Shown in pieces: positions 1 to 5,331 of a stretch of DNA of 8,733 bases. Numbering within the stretch: the first letter of the stretch is position 1; the number at the start of each line of letters is the position of its first letter. The notes under the pieces are model-generated. The model was not told where the DNA came from, made no database searches, and was given only the letters and a program-made list of their open reading frames with translations. A program made the position numbers and the translations under genes. The stretch is from Verrucomicrobiota bacterium (lineage in GTDB: Bacteria; Verrucomicrobiota; Verrucomicrobiia; Limisphaerales; UBA9464): NCBI GenBank assembly GCA_026397675.1, contig JAPLUH010000534.1:1-8733 (forward strand), written 5' to 3'.

Positions 1-155
1 GCGATGGCCACAGCCCGGGCGCTGCCCTCAAGCGTGGTTCCGATGGTCACAATTCGCGTGATGCCCGCCGCCGTGGCGCGCTGCACCACCGCCTCGAGAT
101 CCTCGGCATAGTCCGGAAAATCCAGGTGGGCGTGCGTGTCGAAGAACTCGGTCAT
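1..155 (-). CDS. tatD: TatD-family metal-dependent hydrolase (N-terminal part, cut by window edge)
   Basis: Reading the minus strand from the ATG at 155-153 gives an open frame to the window edge, beginning MTEFFDTHAHLDFPDYAEDL and continuing with a segment ending TRIVTIGTTLEGSARAVAI. The DTHAHL motif near residues 6-11 supplies the first metal-binding histidines of the TatD amidohydrolase fold, and the helix followed by an (I/V)xxIGT strand is the typical first beta-alpha unit of this TIM barrel. TatD proteins are cytoplasmic, metal-dependent nucleases acting in DNA and RNA quality control. A GAGGA sequence (minus strand, 163-159) lies 3 nt before the ATG, which supports this start although the spacing is short. 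Only 51 codons are present, so the later metal ligands cannot be checked. The gene is divergent from the SGNH gene at 355. The family call is firm; the exact subfamily (TatD, YcfH or YjjV) is not resolvable from this fragment. Confidence 0.92.
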   Translation of the reverse strand, partial: MTEFFDTHAHLDFPDYAEDLEAVVQRATAAGITRIVTIGTTLEGSARAVAI

Positions 156-354
156 CAGTCCTCGAGAGTGCATGGAACGCTCCGAAGGGATCAAGAAAGC
201 TCACCTCTGGGCGACCGAACAGAATCTACCGATCGGGTTGAAACGGCTCAGTGGGCGGTTCAAGAATGGGAACGCGTTTAAGGAGGCTGTGCATTCGGTC
301 ATACCCCTCTCTTTCCTGCTTCCCCGAATCGACGGTTTCCCGCCACCTTTGCAC
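156..354. promoter_or_regulatory. Divergent intergenic region between tatD and the SGNH gene
   Basis: About 200 bp separate the divergent starts, so promoters for both genes should lie here. On the plus strand TTGAAA (238-243) is followed after 18 nt by AAGAAT (262-267), a weak sigma70-like pair. The same spot carries TTGAA (238-242) and TTCAA (259-263) as an inverted pair that could be an operator. Neither is convincing on its own. The plus frame of the SGNH gene is open back to position 136, overlapping tatD, but those codons look non-coding: there is no export signal before residue 74 of that frame and the tatD N-terminus is well conserved. Confidence 0.3.
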
Positions 355-1332
355 ATGCTCCTCGGTCAACGAATCCAACTCTGGCTATGCGTGCTGATTT
401 TAGGTCTGAGCCAGGGTGGCACCCCATTGTCTGCTGCCGAACCAGTCGGGTTCTCCCTCAATGATGGAGACCGTGTGCTTTTCATCGGTGACACCTTTTT
501 CGAGCGCGAGGTCAATTACGGCCACTTAGAGACCGCTCTGACTGCGTCGTACTCCGACCGTCGTATCACCTTCCGCAACCTTTCCTGGGCCGGCGATACC
601 CCCATGGGCAAGGCCCGCGCCAGCTTTGATTGGAACAAATCGGAGGAAGGTTGGCTTAAGCGCGTTCAGGAGCAGGTCGCCATCGCCAAACCTTCGGTCG
701 CTATCCTCAGCTACGGCATGACCGCAGCCCTCGAGCTGTCGGACACGCCCTCAACTGAAGCGCATGCGGCGTATCTGTCCAAGTTCATCATCGACACCGG
801 CCGATTGATGGTCGGGATCCGGGAGGCCAGCGGCCAACCCGTGCGTTTCGTTTTTTTCACACCCATCCAGCAGCAGGGCGAGCGGCCCGACTCGGCTCAC
901 TCCAAGGCATTGATCGAGGTCGCTGAGGCGCTGGGTACTCTGGGCAAGTCTTCAGGCATCCCGGTCGTGGACATTCTCGGGGCAACGCGGCGTATTTCGA
1001 TGCTGCGCATGGTCACCTACGAAAGCCCGGTGATCCTGAATGATACCGGCTACCGCATGCTCGCTGAACGTCTACCCGAACTTCTCGGAATCCAGGCTCC
1101 GGCCAAGGGCACCGACACCGCCCTGCTCCGCTCAGCCATCCAGCACAAGAATGAGCTGTTTTTCCACCGCTGGCGCCCGGCCAACTGGACCTACCTCTTC
1201 GGCTTCCGAAAGCACGAGCAAGGGCGCAATGGTGTCGAGATTCCGCAGTTCGATCCGATGATCGCCGAGTGGGACACCCGGATCGCCGGTCTCCGTCCGT
1301 CCGAACAATCCGACCCCAAGGTGATCGCCTAA
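355..1332 (+). CDS. Exported SGNH/GDSL-type domain protein with degenerate active site; probable N-terminal part of a broken PVC dehydrogenase gene
   Basis: The ATG at 355 was chosen because it starts a clear signal peptide: a basic residue, a hydrophobic core around residues 7-19 and a likely cleavage after S26-A27-A28. No Shine-Dalgarno sequence precedes it. The 325-residue product follows the SGNH hydrolase order: block I is FIGDTFFERE (G45-D46-T47), block II is NLSWAGDTP, block III is SYGMT (119-123), and block V is LNDTGY (around 228-233). Compared with active SGNH enzymes, the nucleophile Ser is Thr47, the block III Asn is Thr123 and the block V His is Tyr233, so esterase activity is unlikely. 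After the domain comes the linker FFHRWRPANW...FRKHEQG...EIPQFDP, which in PVC-group proteins, as I recall them, joins an SGNH domain to a membrane-bound dehydrogenase propeller. That propeller follows here in the same frame directly after the TAA at 1330-1332. I infer that this is the front part of one split gene; a separately acting exported protein is the alternative. Confidence 0.8.
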   Translation: MLLGQRIQLWLCVLILGLSQGGTPLSAAEPVGFSLNDGDRVLFIGDTFFEREVNYGHLETALTASYSDRRITFRNLSWAGDTPMGKARASFDWNKSEEGWLKRVQEQVAIAKPSVAILSYGMTAALELSDTPSTEAHAAYLSKFIIDTGRLMVGIREASGQPVRFVFFTPIQQQGERPDSAHSKALIEVAEALGTLGKSSGIPVVDILGATRRISMLRMVTYESPVILNDTGYRMLAERLPELLGIQAPAKGTDTALLRSAIQHKNELFFHRWRPANWTYLFGFRKHEQGRNGVEIPQFDPMIAEWDTRIAGLRPSEQSDPKVIA

Positions 1333-2760
1333 GTGCGGGCTCTGCTGGCGAAGAAGGCAACCCAAGCCAGCGCGGCCGCCGATTCGCGGGCCAGTGTTTC
1401 GAAGCAGCCCATCCCGACCTTCGACGCGGGCGACGGATTGGAAGTCAGTCTCTGGGCTGAGAACCCGCTCCTCCACAAGCCCATCCACATGAACTGGGAC
1501 CCTCAGGGACGCCTGTGGGTGGCTTCGTCGGAGGTCTATCCGCAAATCAAGCCCGGTCAACCGGCGGTGGATTCTGTGGTGGTGTTGGAAGACACCGACG
1601 GCGACGGCAAGGCCGACCGCCATACGGTCTTCGCCGACGGCTTGTTAATTCCCACCGGCGTGGTCCCCGATGGAAAGGGCGGATGCTACGTGGCGGCCAG
1701 TCATCAGCTTCTGCATCTGGAAGACACCGATGGCGACGGCAAGGCCGACCGCCGCACGGTCACTTTGTCGAGCTTCGGTACCGAGGACACCCATCACAAT
1801 CTCCACACGCTGCGCTGGGGTTATGACGGGCACCTCTACATGAACCAGTCGATTTACACGCACACCCACATCGAAACGGCTCACGGGGTGCGCCGATTGA
1901 ATTCGGGCGGCATCTGGCGCTTCAATCCCGACTCCTGGACGCTGTCGGTCTTCACCCGCGGCGGTTGCAATCCGTGGGGTCACCATTGGGATCAATACGG
2001 CAACTCCTTCTTCACCGACGGCGCCGGCGGCAAGGGTATTTACCACGCGGTCGATGGTGCGACCTACTTCACTTATTCGGACATGCGTCGCGAGGCCGAT
2101 AGCATCAGCCCGGGCAATTATCCCAAGTTCGCCAGCCTCGAAGTGATCCATAGCCCTGCGTTCCCGAAGGAGTGGCAAGAGAACGCCATCACCTGCGATT
2201 TCCGCGCGCACCGCATCGTGCGTTTCTCGGTGAAGGATTCGGGTTCGTCGTTCCAGACTCAGGAGCAGCCCGACTTGCTCCGCTCCACCAACGTCACCTT
2301 CCGCCCCATCGACCTGCGCCTCGGGCCGGATGGTGCCCTGTACATCGCTGACTGGAGCAATCCTATTATCCAGCACGGCGAGGTCGATTTCCGCGATCCG
2401 CGCCGCGACAAGGAGCACGGGCGCATCTGGCGCGTCACCGCCAACACCTCCGGCAAGGCCCCGCATCGGCGCGCTCCCGATCTGACGAAACTTTCCACGA
2501 AAGACCTCTTAGACCGGACGCTTTCCGCCAATGGCTGGGAGCAGGAACAGTCTCGCCTGGTGCTGCGCCAGCGCGATGCAAATGAGGTGCTCGGACGCGC
2601 CACATCCTGGGTCAAAACCCAGAAAGACCCACGTGCCGCACTGGAAGTCGTCTGGCTGCATCAGGCCTTCGGCCGTCCTGGAAGCCCGTGGATCACACAA
2701 CTGACAGGCTCTCCGGATCCTCGCCTTCGGGGCGCAGCCACCCGGCAGTTGAGTCACTAA
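1333..2760 (+). CDS. PVC-type membrane-bound dehydrogenase (beta-propeller) domain protein; truncated, separated from its N-terminal part by an in-frame stop
   Basis: The frame is in phase with the SGNH gene and begins with GTG directly after its stop codon; only a weak AAGG (1319-1322) could serve as ribosome binding site. The 475 residues match the membrane-bound dehydrogenase family of PVC bacteria (the TIGR02604 type). The domain starts near residue 30 (DAGDGLEVSLWAENPL), has two DTDGDGKADR calcium-loop-like motifs (87-96 and 131-140), CNPWGHH (212-218), NPIIQHGEVDFRDPRRD (from about 343) and HGRIWRVT (362-369). Helical HEAT-like sequence begins around 385 and stops at 475 within RLRGAATRQLSH. 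Related proteins usually continue through more HEAT repeats to a CxxCH haem domain; neither the haem motif nor most of the repeats is present. The product has no signal peptide of its own, although the family acts outside the cytoplasm. I infer a decaying gene with an internal nonsense codon and a lost 3' end. A sequencing error at the TAA would explain the first defect but not the second. Confidence 0.82.
   Translation: MRALLAKKATQASAAADSRASVSKQPIPTFDAGDGLEVSLWAENPLLHKPIHMNWDPQGRLWVASSEVYPQIKPGQPAVDSVVVLEDTDGDGKADRHTVFADGLLIPTGVVPDGKGGCYVAASHQLLHLEDTDGDGKADRRTVTLSSFGTEDTHHNLHTLRWGYDGHLYMNQSIYTHTHIETAHGVRRLNSGGIWRFNPDSWTLSVFTRGGCNPWGHHWDQYGNSFFTDGAGGKGIYHAVDGATYFTYSDMRREADSISPGNYPKFASLEVIHSPAFPKEWQENAITCDFRAHRIVRFSVKDSGSSFQTQEQPDLLRSTNVTFRPIDLRLGPDGALYIADWSNPIIQHGEVDFRDPRRDKEHGRIWRVTANTSGKAPHRRAPDLTKLSTKDLLDRTLSANGWEQEQSRLVLRQRDANEVLGRATSWVKTQKDPRAALEVVWLHQAFGRPGSPWITQLTGSPDPRLRGAATRQLSH
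1586..1621 (+). repeat. 36-nt near-identical direct repeat, copy 1 (DTDGDGKADR loop)
   Basis: This stretch encodes LEDTDGDGKADR plus part of the next codon and recurs at 1718-1753 with one mismatch (C versus T at a synonymous third base of Asp). The copies are 132 bp (44 codons) apart, which fits one blade spacing in the beta-propeller. The DxDxDG-like loop resembles calcium-binding dockerin and thrombospondin type 3 loops. Confidence 0.8.
1718..1753 (+). repeat. 36-nt near-identical direct repeat, copy 2 (DTDGDGKADR loop)
   Basis: Second copy of the repeat at 1586-1621, differing at one synonymous position. It lies in the next propeller blade of the same reading frame. The near identity at codon level suggests recent duplication, gene conversion or strong constraint on both protein and codon choice. 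Confidence 0.8.
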
Positions 2761-2766
2761 ACGATT

Positions 2767-2771
2767 GGAGG
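2767..2771 (+). promoter_or_regulatory. Shine-Dalgarno candidate for the mntR-like gene
   Basis: GGAGG lies 11 nt before the ATG at 2783, and a second GGAG (2775-2778) lies 4 nt before it. Both favour the ATG at 2783 over the in-frame TTG at 2765, which would leave the GGAGG inside the coding sequence. This is the best ribosome binding site in the window. Confidence 0.55.
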
Positions 2772-2782
2772 ATCGGAGTGTC

Positions 2783-3256
2783 ATGAGTCGTCTCAAGGAA
2801 ACCGCCACCCAGACGTTGTCCCGGTCGGAATCGACCGAGGATCATTTGGAGCGCATCCAGGAGTTGGTCGAGCGCAACGGGTATGCCCGGGTGAGCGATC
2901 TGGCCGAGGCCCTGGGGCTGAGTTCATCCACCGTGTCCAACATGGTGCGACGTCTGGCCAAACGCGGCTTCGTTAACTACCAGCGCTACCGGGGCTTCAC
3001 CCTGACTGCTGAAGGAGCGGCCGTCGCCGCCCACATCAAGGATCGGCATCGCACCCTTACCGAACTCTTGACCTTGCTGGGACTGGGCGCCGAAACCGTC
3101 GAGCGCGAGGTGGAAGACATCGAACACCACCTGACACCCCAGACGTTGGCCGCACTCACGGCTTTGGTGGGGTATTGGAAGGATCACCCCGCTGAATTGC
3201 AGGCCTTTCGTCGATTTCAGGCGGGTGGCTCCTCCGCGACGAACTCGGAAACCTAG
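2783..3256 (+). CDS. mntR: MntR/DtxR-family manganese- or iron-dependent transcriptional repressor
   Basis: The 157-residue protein has an N-terminal winged helix-turn-helix (about 19-80; turn and recognition helix at LAEALGLSSSTVSNMVRRLAKR, wing at YQRYRGFTLT) followed by a metal-binding dimerization domain (about 85-140). It aligns without gaps to Bacillus subtilis MntR through the metal site with an offset of 12 residues: D20, E23, H89, E111, E114 and H115 correspond to D8, E11, H77, E99, E102 and H103, so all six ligands of the binuclear Mn site are kept. There is no SH3-like third domain, which is also the MntR and not the DtxR arrangement. In this family the metal-bound dimer represses manganese or iron uptake genes. 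No transporter gene is in the window. The gene starts 22 nt after the truncated dehydrogenase frame and could be co-transcribed with it. The subfamily assignment is good; the target genes are unknown. Confidence 0.9.
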   Translation: MSRLKETATQTLSRSESTEDHLERIQELVERNGYARVSDLAEALGLSSSTVSNMVRRLAKRGFVNYQRYRGFTLTAEGAAVAAHIKDRHRTLTELLTLLGLGAETVEREVEDIEHHLTPQTLAALTALVGYWKDHPAELQAFRRFQAGGSSATNSET

Positions 3257-3268
3257 AGTTCCCGAAGC

Positions 3269-3283
3269 AACTGGGTGCCAGTT
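3269..3283 (+). terminator. Small perfect hairpin downstream of the mntR-like gene
   Basis: AACTGG (3269-3274) and CCAGTT (3278-3283) form a perfect 6-bp inverted repeat with a 3-nt loop, 12 nt after the mntR stop codon. No T-run follows, so it is at best a weak or Rho-assisted terminator or an RNA-stabilising 3' end. It could equally be an operator. Confidence 0.3.
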
Positions 3284-3376
3284 CCACAGCGTTGATTCGC
3301 CTCCGTCAACGTCTCGATTTTCCGATAATAGCCCCTCACCCCGAGGTCTGCCGGGCGGGAACGATATTGATTCCGG

Positions 3377-3382
3377 TATAAT
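3377..3382 (+). promoter_or_regulatory. Perfect -10 box (TATAAT) upstream of ribonuclease D
   Basis: TATAAT sits 43 nt before the GTG start at 3426, predicting a transcript start near 3389 and a leader of roughly 35-40 nt. No good -35 hexamer is found 16-18 nt upstream (the region is CCGGGCGGGA), and there is no TG extended -10. The position, between two genes on the same strand, supports an own promoter for the RNase D gene. Confidence 0.45.
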
Positions 3383-3425
3383 TGCGGCTTCACCTCGGTT
3401 TCCCCATCGGCCAAATTAACAACCT

Positions 3426-4598
3426 GTGATCAGCACCACTGCCGAACTGCGGGAACTCGCGTGCCGAGTACGCGAGTCAGAATGGGTCGCTCTAGATACC
3501 GAGGCCGACTCTCTGCACGCTTACCCGGAAAAACTGTGCCTGCTTCAGGTCGGTGTGCCGGGCAGTGAGTACCTTGTGGATCCGTTGTCGGACCTCCACC
3601 TCGAACCCCTGTGGGAGGCCATGGATCAGCATTCCATCATCTTCCACGCTGCTGACTACGACCTTCGCCTGCTCTTCCGGGGACATCACTTCAAGCCCGC
3701 CCGCATTTTCGATACGATGATCGCCGCTCGCTTGGTGGGTGAAGCCCGCTTCGGCCTCAACGATGCCCTCAATACACACCTCGGCATCACCCTGGAAAAG
3801 GGTTCGCAAAAGGCCAACTGGGGACGCCGCCCCTTGACGCCGGCCATGGTGGATTACGCGCTGAACGATGTGCGGCACTTATTCCCCCTACAGCAGTCTC
3901 TGCTACGCCGGTTGGAGTCCTTGGACCGCCTCGACTGGCATCAACAAATTTGTGAGCGATTAATCCGCGACTGCTGTCAACCCGAGCGCATCGATGACGA
4001 CGCCATCTGGCGCACAAAGGGACACGATAAGCTCGATGCTCTGGGATTGGCAGTCCTGCGCGAACTGTGGCATTGGCGCGAGAAGGACGCTCTGCGCACG
4101 GGTCGCCCCCCATTCTTCATTCTCAAGCATGAGCAGTTGGCCGAATTGTCCGCGACGGCCTCTGAGACTCGCACGACTCGAGGTCTTAATCTTCCCCACT
4201 TCCTCACCTCCAAGCGGCGAGGCGGATTGCTCGATGCAATTCAGCGCGGATTGGAAGTGCCCGAAGATCGACTCCCCCGCCCGATCCGCGTGCATTCGCG
4301 CCGGATGACACGGGCTGAGCTGGATGTCTCCGACAGACTGGCCCAGGTCCGTGACACCCACGCCCGTGAGCTGGGTATCGATCCGACCCTCATCGCTTCC
4401 AAGGCCACCCTGTATGCGCTCGGTCGCAACGATCCGGATGCGTGGGAATGCTTGATGCCCTGGCAACGGAACCTGCTGGAGAAACCGCTGACTTCTCGAC
4501 CAGCCCCGACACGCGCTCCTGCGGTAGAAACCTCGAACGCTCCCGACGCCGCCGATGATGACGAAGAGCGTCAGCTTCCTCTGTGCGGCCTAGATTGA
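3426..4598 (+). CDS. rnd: Ribonuclease D (DEDDy 3'-5' exoribonuclease with HRDC domains)
   Basis: The 390-residue product (E. coli RNase D has 375) starts with GTG; no Shine-Dalgarno sequence is visible. The exonuclease domain spans about residues 1-180: Exo I is ALDTEAD with D24 and E26, Exo II is FHAADYDLRLL with D79, and Exo III is YALNDVRHL with Y144 and D148, giving the complete DEDDy catalytic set that binds two metal ions. The signature FDTMIAARLVG (95-105) lies between Exo II and III. An HRDC domain follows at about 203-285 (LAVLRELWHWREKDALRTGRPPFFIL), and a second HRDC-like helical region at about 300-355. The C-terminus is acidic (DAADDDEERQ). RNase D trims the 3' ends of tRNA precursors and other small structured RNAs in the cytoplasm. 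It is convergent with the CII-like gene downstream. No competing interpretation is likely. Confidence 0.93.
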   Translation: MISTTAELRELACRVRESEWVALDTEADSLHAYPEKLCLLQVGVPGSEYLVDPLSDLHLEPLWEAMDQHSIIFHAADYDLRLLFRGHHFKPARIFDTMIAARLVGEARFGLNDALNTHLGITLEKGSQKANWGRRPLTPAMVDYALNDVRHLFPLQQSLLRRLESLDRLDWHQQICERLIRDCCQPERIDDDAIWRTKGHDKLDALGLAVLRELWHWREKDALRTGRPPFFILKHEQLAELSATASETRTTRGLNLPHFLTSKRRGGLLDAIQRGLEVPEDRLPRPIRVHSRRMTRAELDVSDRLAQVRDTHARELGIDPTLIASKATLYALGRNDPDAWECLMPWQRNLLEKPLTSRPAPTRAPAVETSNAPDAADDDEERQLPLCGLD

Positions 4599-4611
4599 GC
4601 CTTATTTGAAG

Positions 4612-4630
4612 CTCCGGTGACGGTCCGGAG
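4612..4630 (+). terminator. Inverted repeat after ribonuclease D (possible terminator or alternative structure)
   Basis: CTCCGG (4612-4617) pairs with CCGGAG (4625-4630) around a 7-nt loop, 13 nt after the rnd stop codon. No T-tract follows. Part of the left arm, CCGGTGAC (4614-4621), is also a perfect reverse complement of GTCACCGG (4657-4664), so two mutually exclusive stem-loops can form. A role in termination or 3'-end protection of the rnd mRNA is inferred from the position only. Confidence 0.4.
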
Positions 4631-4661
4631 TGTCCCGGTGTCTTGCCACGATACGAGTCAC

Positions 4662-4675
4662 CGGACCGAAGTCCG
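4662..4675 (-). terminator. cUUCGg tetraloop hairpin downstream of the CII-like gene
   Basis: On the minus strand CGGAC-TTCG-GTCCG forms a 5-bp stem closed by C-G around a UUCG loop, the exceptionally stable tetraloop class that is common in bacterial terminators and mRNA 3' ends. It lies 23 nt beyond the stop codon of the minus-strand CII-like gene (4699). No U-run follows, so intrinsic termination is uncertain. On the plus strand the same stem has a CGAA loop and could serve the rnd transcript. Confidence 0.5.
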
Positions 4676-4698
4676 TAGGGCGCCTCCTCGCTAGTTCA

Positions 4699-5172
4699 CT
4701 ATTGCTGGGAGTTCTTCTCGAGGGCTTGGAAATTGCCCGCCTCGCAACACGCAACGAAGGTCTCGGTGGAGCGTTTCAACTCTTCCCAGCGAGCCCGGAT
4801 TTTGATGGCCTCGGCGGGGTCGATGCGATTGTCGGAAGCGGCGCTGGCGATGACCGCCAACAAATCGGCGAACTCTTGGACCACTCCGTTGGTGGCCGGA
4901 ATCAGGTATTCCGGGTGTGTGTGATGGGTCTTGGGATTGCGGATAAAAAAACCGCCGGCCCGTTGGCACAACCAGTGGATCAGGCGCAGGTCCCGGGTGC
5001 TCTTCAGCAACTGATCCATGCGATCCAGAGGATTGTGCGATGCCGTGGCAGCTTCCGGATCTGGCTTTTCGGCCCACTTGTAGATCAGCGACAGCGACAA
5101 GCCCATGTCTCCGGCGATTTGCTTGGCACTGGTGGTCTGCAGGACATCCCGGATAACCTGAAAAGAGTGCAT
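4699..5172 (-). CDS. Phage CII-like (CP76 family) putative DNA-binding regulator
   Basis: The chosen ATG (5172) gives 157 residues starting MHSFQVIRDVLQ; a GTG eight codons upstream (5196) is possible, and neither has a well-spaced Shine-Dalgarno sequence. Residues about 5-35 (VIRDVLQTTSAKQIAGDMGLS followed by LSLIYKWAEKP) form a helix-turn-helix. They are followed by NPLDRMDQLL (47-56) and then LRLIHWLCQRAGGFFIRNP (62-80), a motif I recognise from the CII-like CP76 family of phage P2-type regulators. The C-terminal half (about 95-157) is predicted helical, with IDPAEAIKIRARWEELKRSTE. No integrase, phage structural gene or att-like repeat lies nearby, and the flanking genes are chromosomal, so I infer a resident regulator and not part of a live prophage. 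Its targets are unknown. It is monocistronic and convergent with rnd. Confidence 0.75.
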   Translation of the reverse strand: MHSFQVIRDVLQTTSAKQIAGDMGLSLSLIYKWAEKPDPEAATASHNPLDRMDQLLKSTRDLRLIHWLCQRAGGFFIRNPKTHHTHPEYLIPATNGVVQEFADLLAVIASAASDNRIDPAEAIKIRARWEELKRSTETFVACCEAGNFQALEKNSQQ

Positions 5173-5232
5173 TCCAAATAGGTACCAGCGCCTCACGCCC
5201 CTTGGAAAGGTGAGAAATCTGAATCAGCTATT

Positions 5233-5262
5233 TTAATACTTGTTTCCACCTCAAGGCTTCAA
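5233..5262 (-). promoter_or_regulatory. Candidate sigma70-type promoter for the CII-like gene
   Basis: On the minus strand TTGAAG (5262-5257) and TATTAA (5238-5233) are 18 nt apart in a locally A+T-rich patch. The predicted start near 5226 would give a leader of about 54 nt to the ATG at 5172. The hexamers match the consensus at 4 positions each, so the call is tentative. Confidence 0.4.
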
Positions 5263-5331
5263 CTCCGAAGGCAACATGTCTCGCGACTTTGCACGTGCCC
5301 CAGACCCTCTGCCCGTGTTTGGCTCAGTCCT

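Noticed and set aside
259..277. GTTC-AAGAATGG-GAAC element resembling a LexA-type operator
   Set aside because: The arms are only 4 bp, the spacing is arbitrary and the neighbouring genes are not SOS genes, so chance is the simplest explanation.
136..354. N-terminal extension of the SGNH frame starting at a GTG at 136
   Set aside because: It overlaps the start of the conserved tatD gene and would bury the signal peptide 73 residues inside the protein.
1645..2466. 273-codon open frame on the minus strand
   Set aside because: It is antisense to the well-supported dehydrogenase domain; its composition (rich in Arg, Ala, Val, Gly) is what high-G+C antisense frames give, and it shows no recognisable motif.
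2765..2782. TTG start for the mntR-like gene
   Set aside because: The GGAGG sequence would fall inside the coding region, and the ATG at 2783 has two purine-rich elements upstream.
3292..3329. TTGATT and GATAAT as a promoter pair before rnd
   Set aside because: The hexamers are 26 nt apart, too far for a sigma70 promoter; the TATAAT at 3377-3382 is a better candidate.
4630..5181. 183-codon open frame on the plus strand opposite the CII-like gene
   Set aside because: The minus strand encodes a recognisable HTH protein with the CP76 motif; the plus frame begins inside the hairpin region and has no family features.
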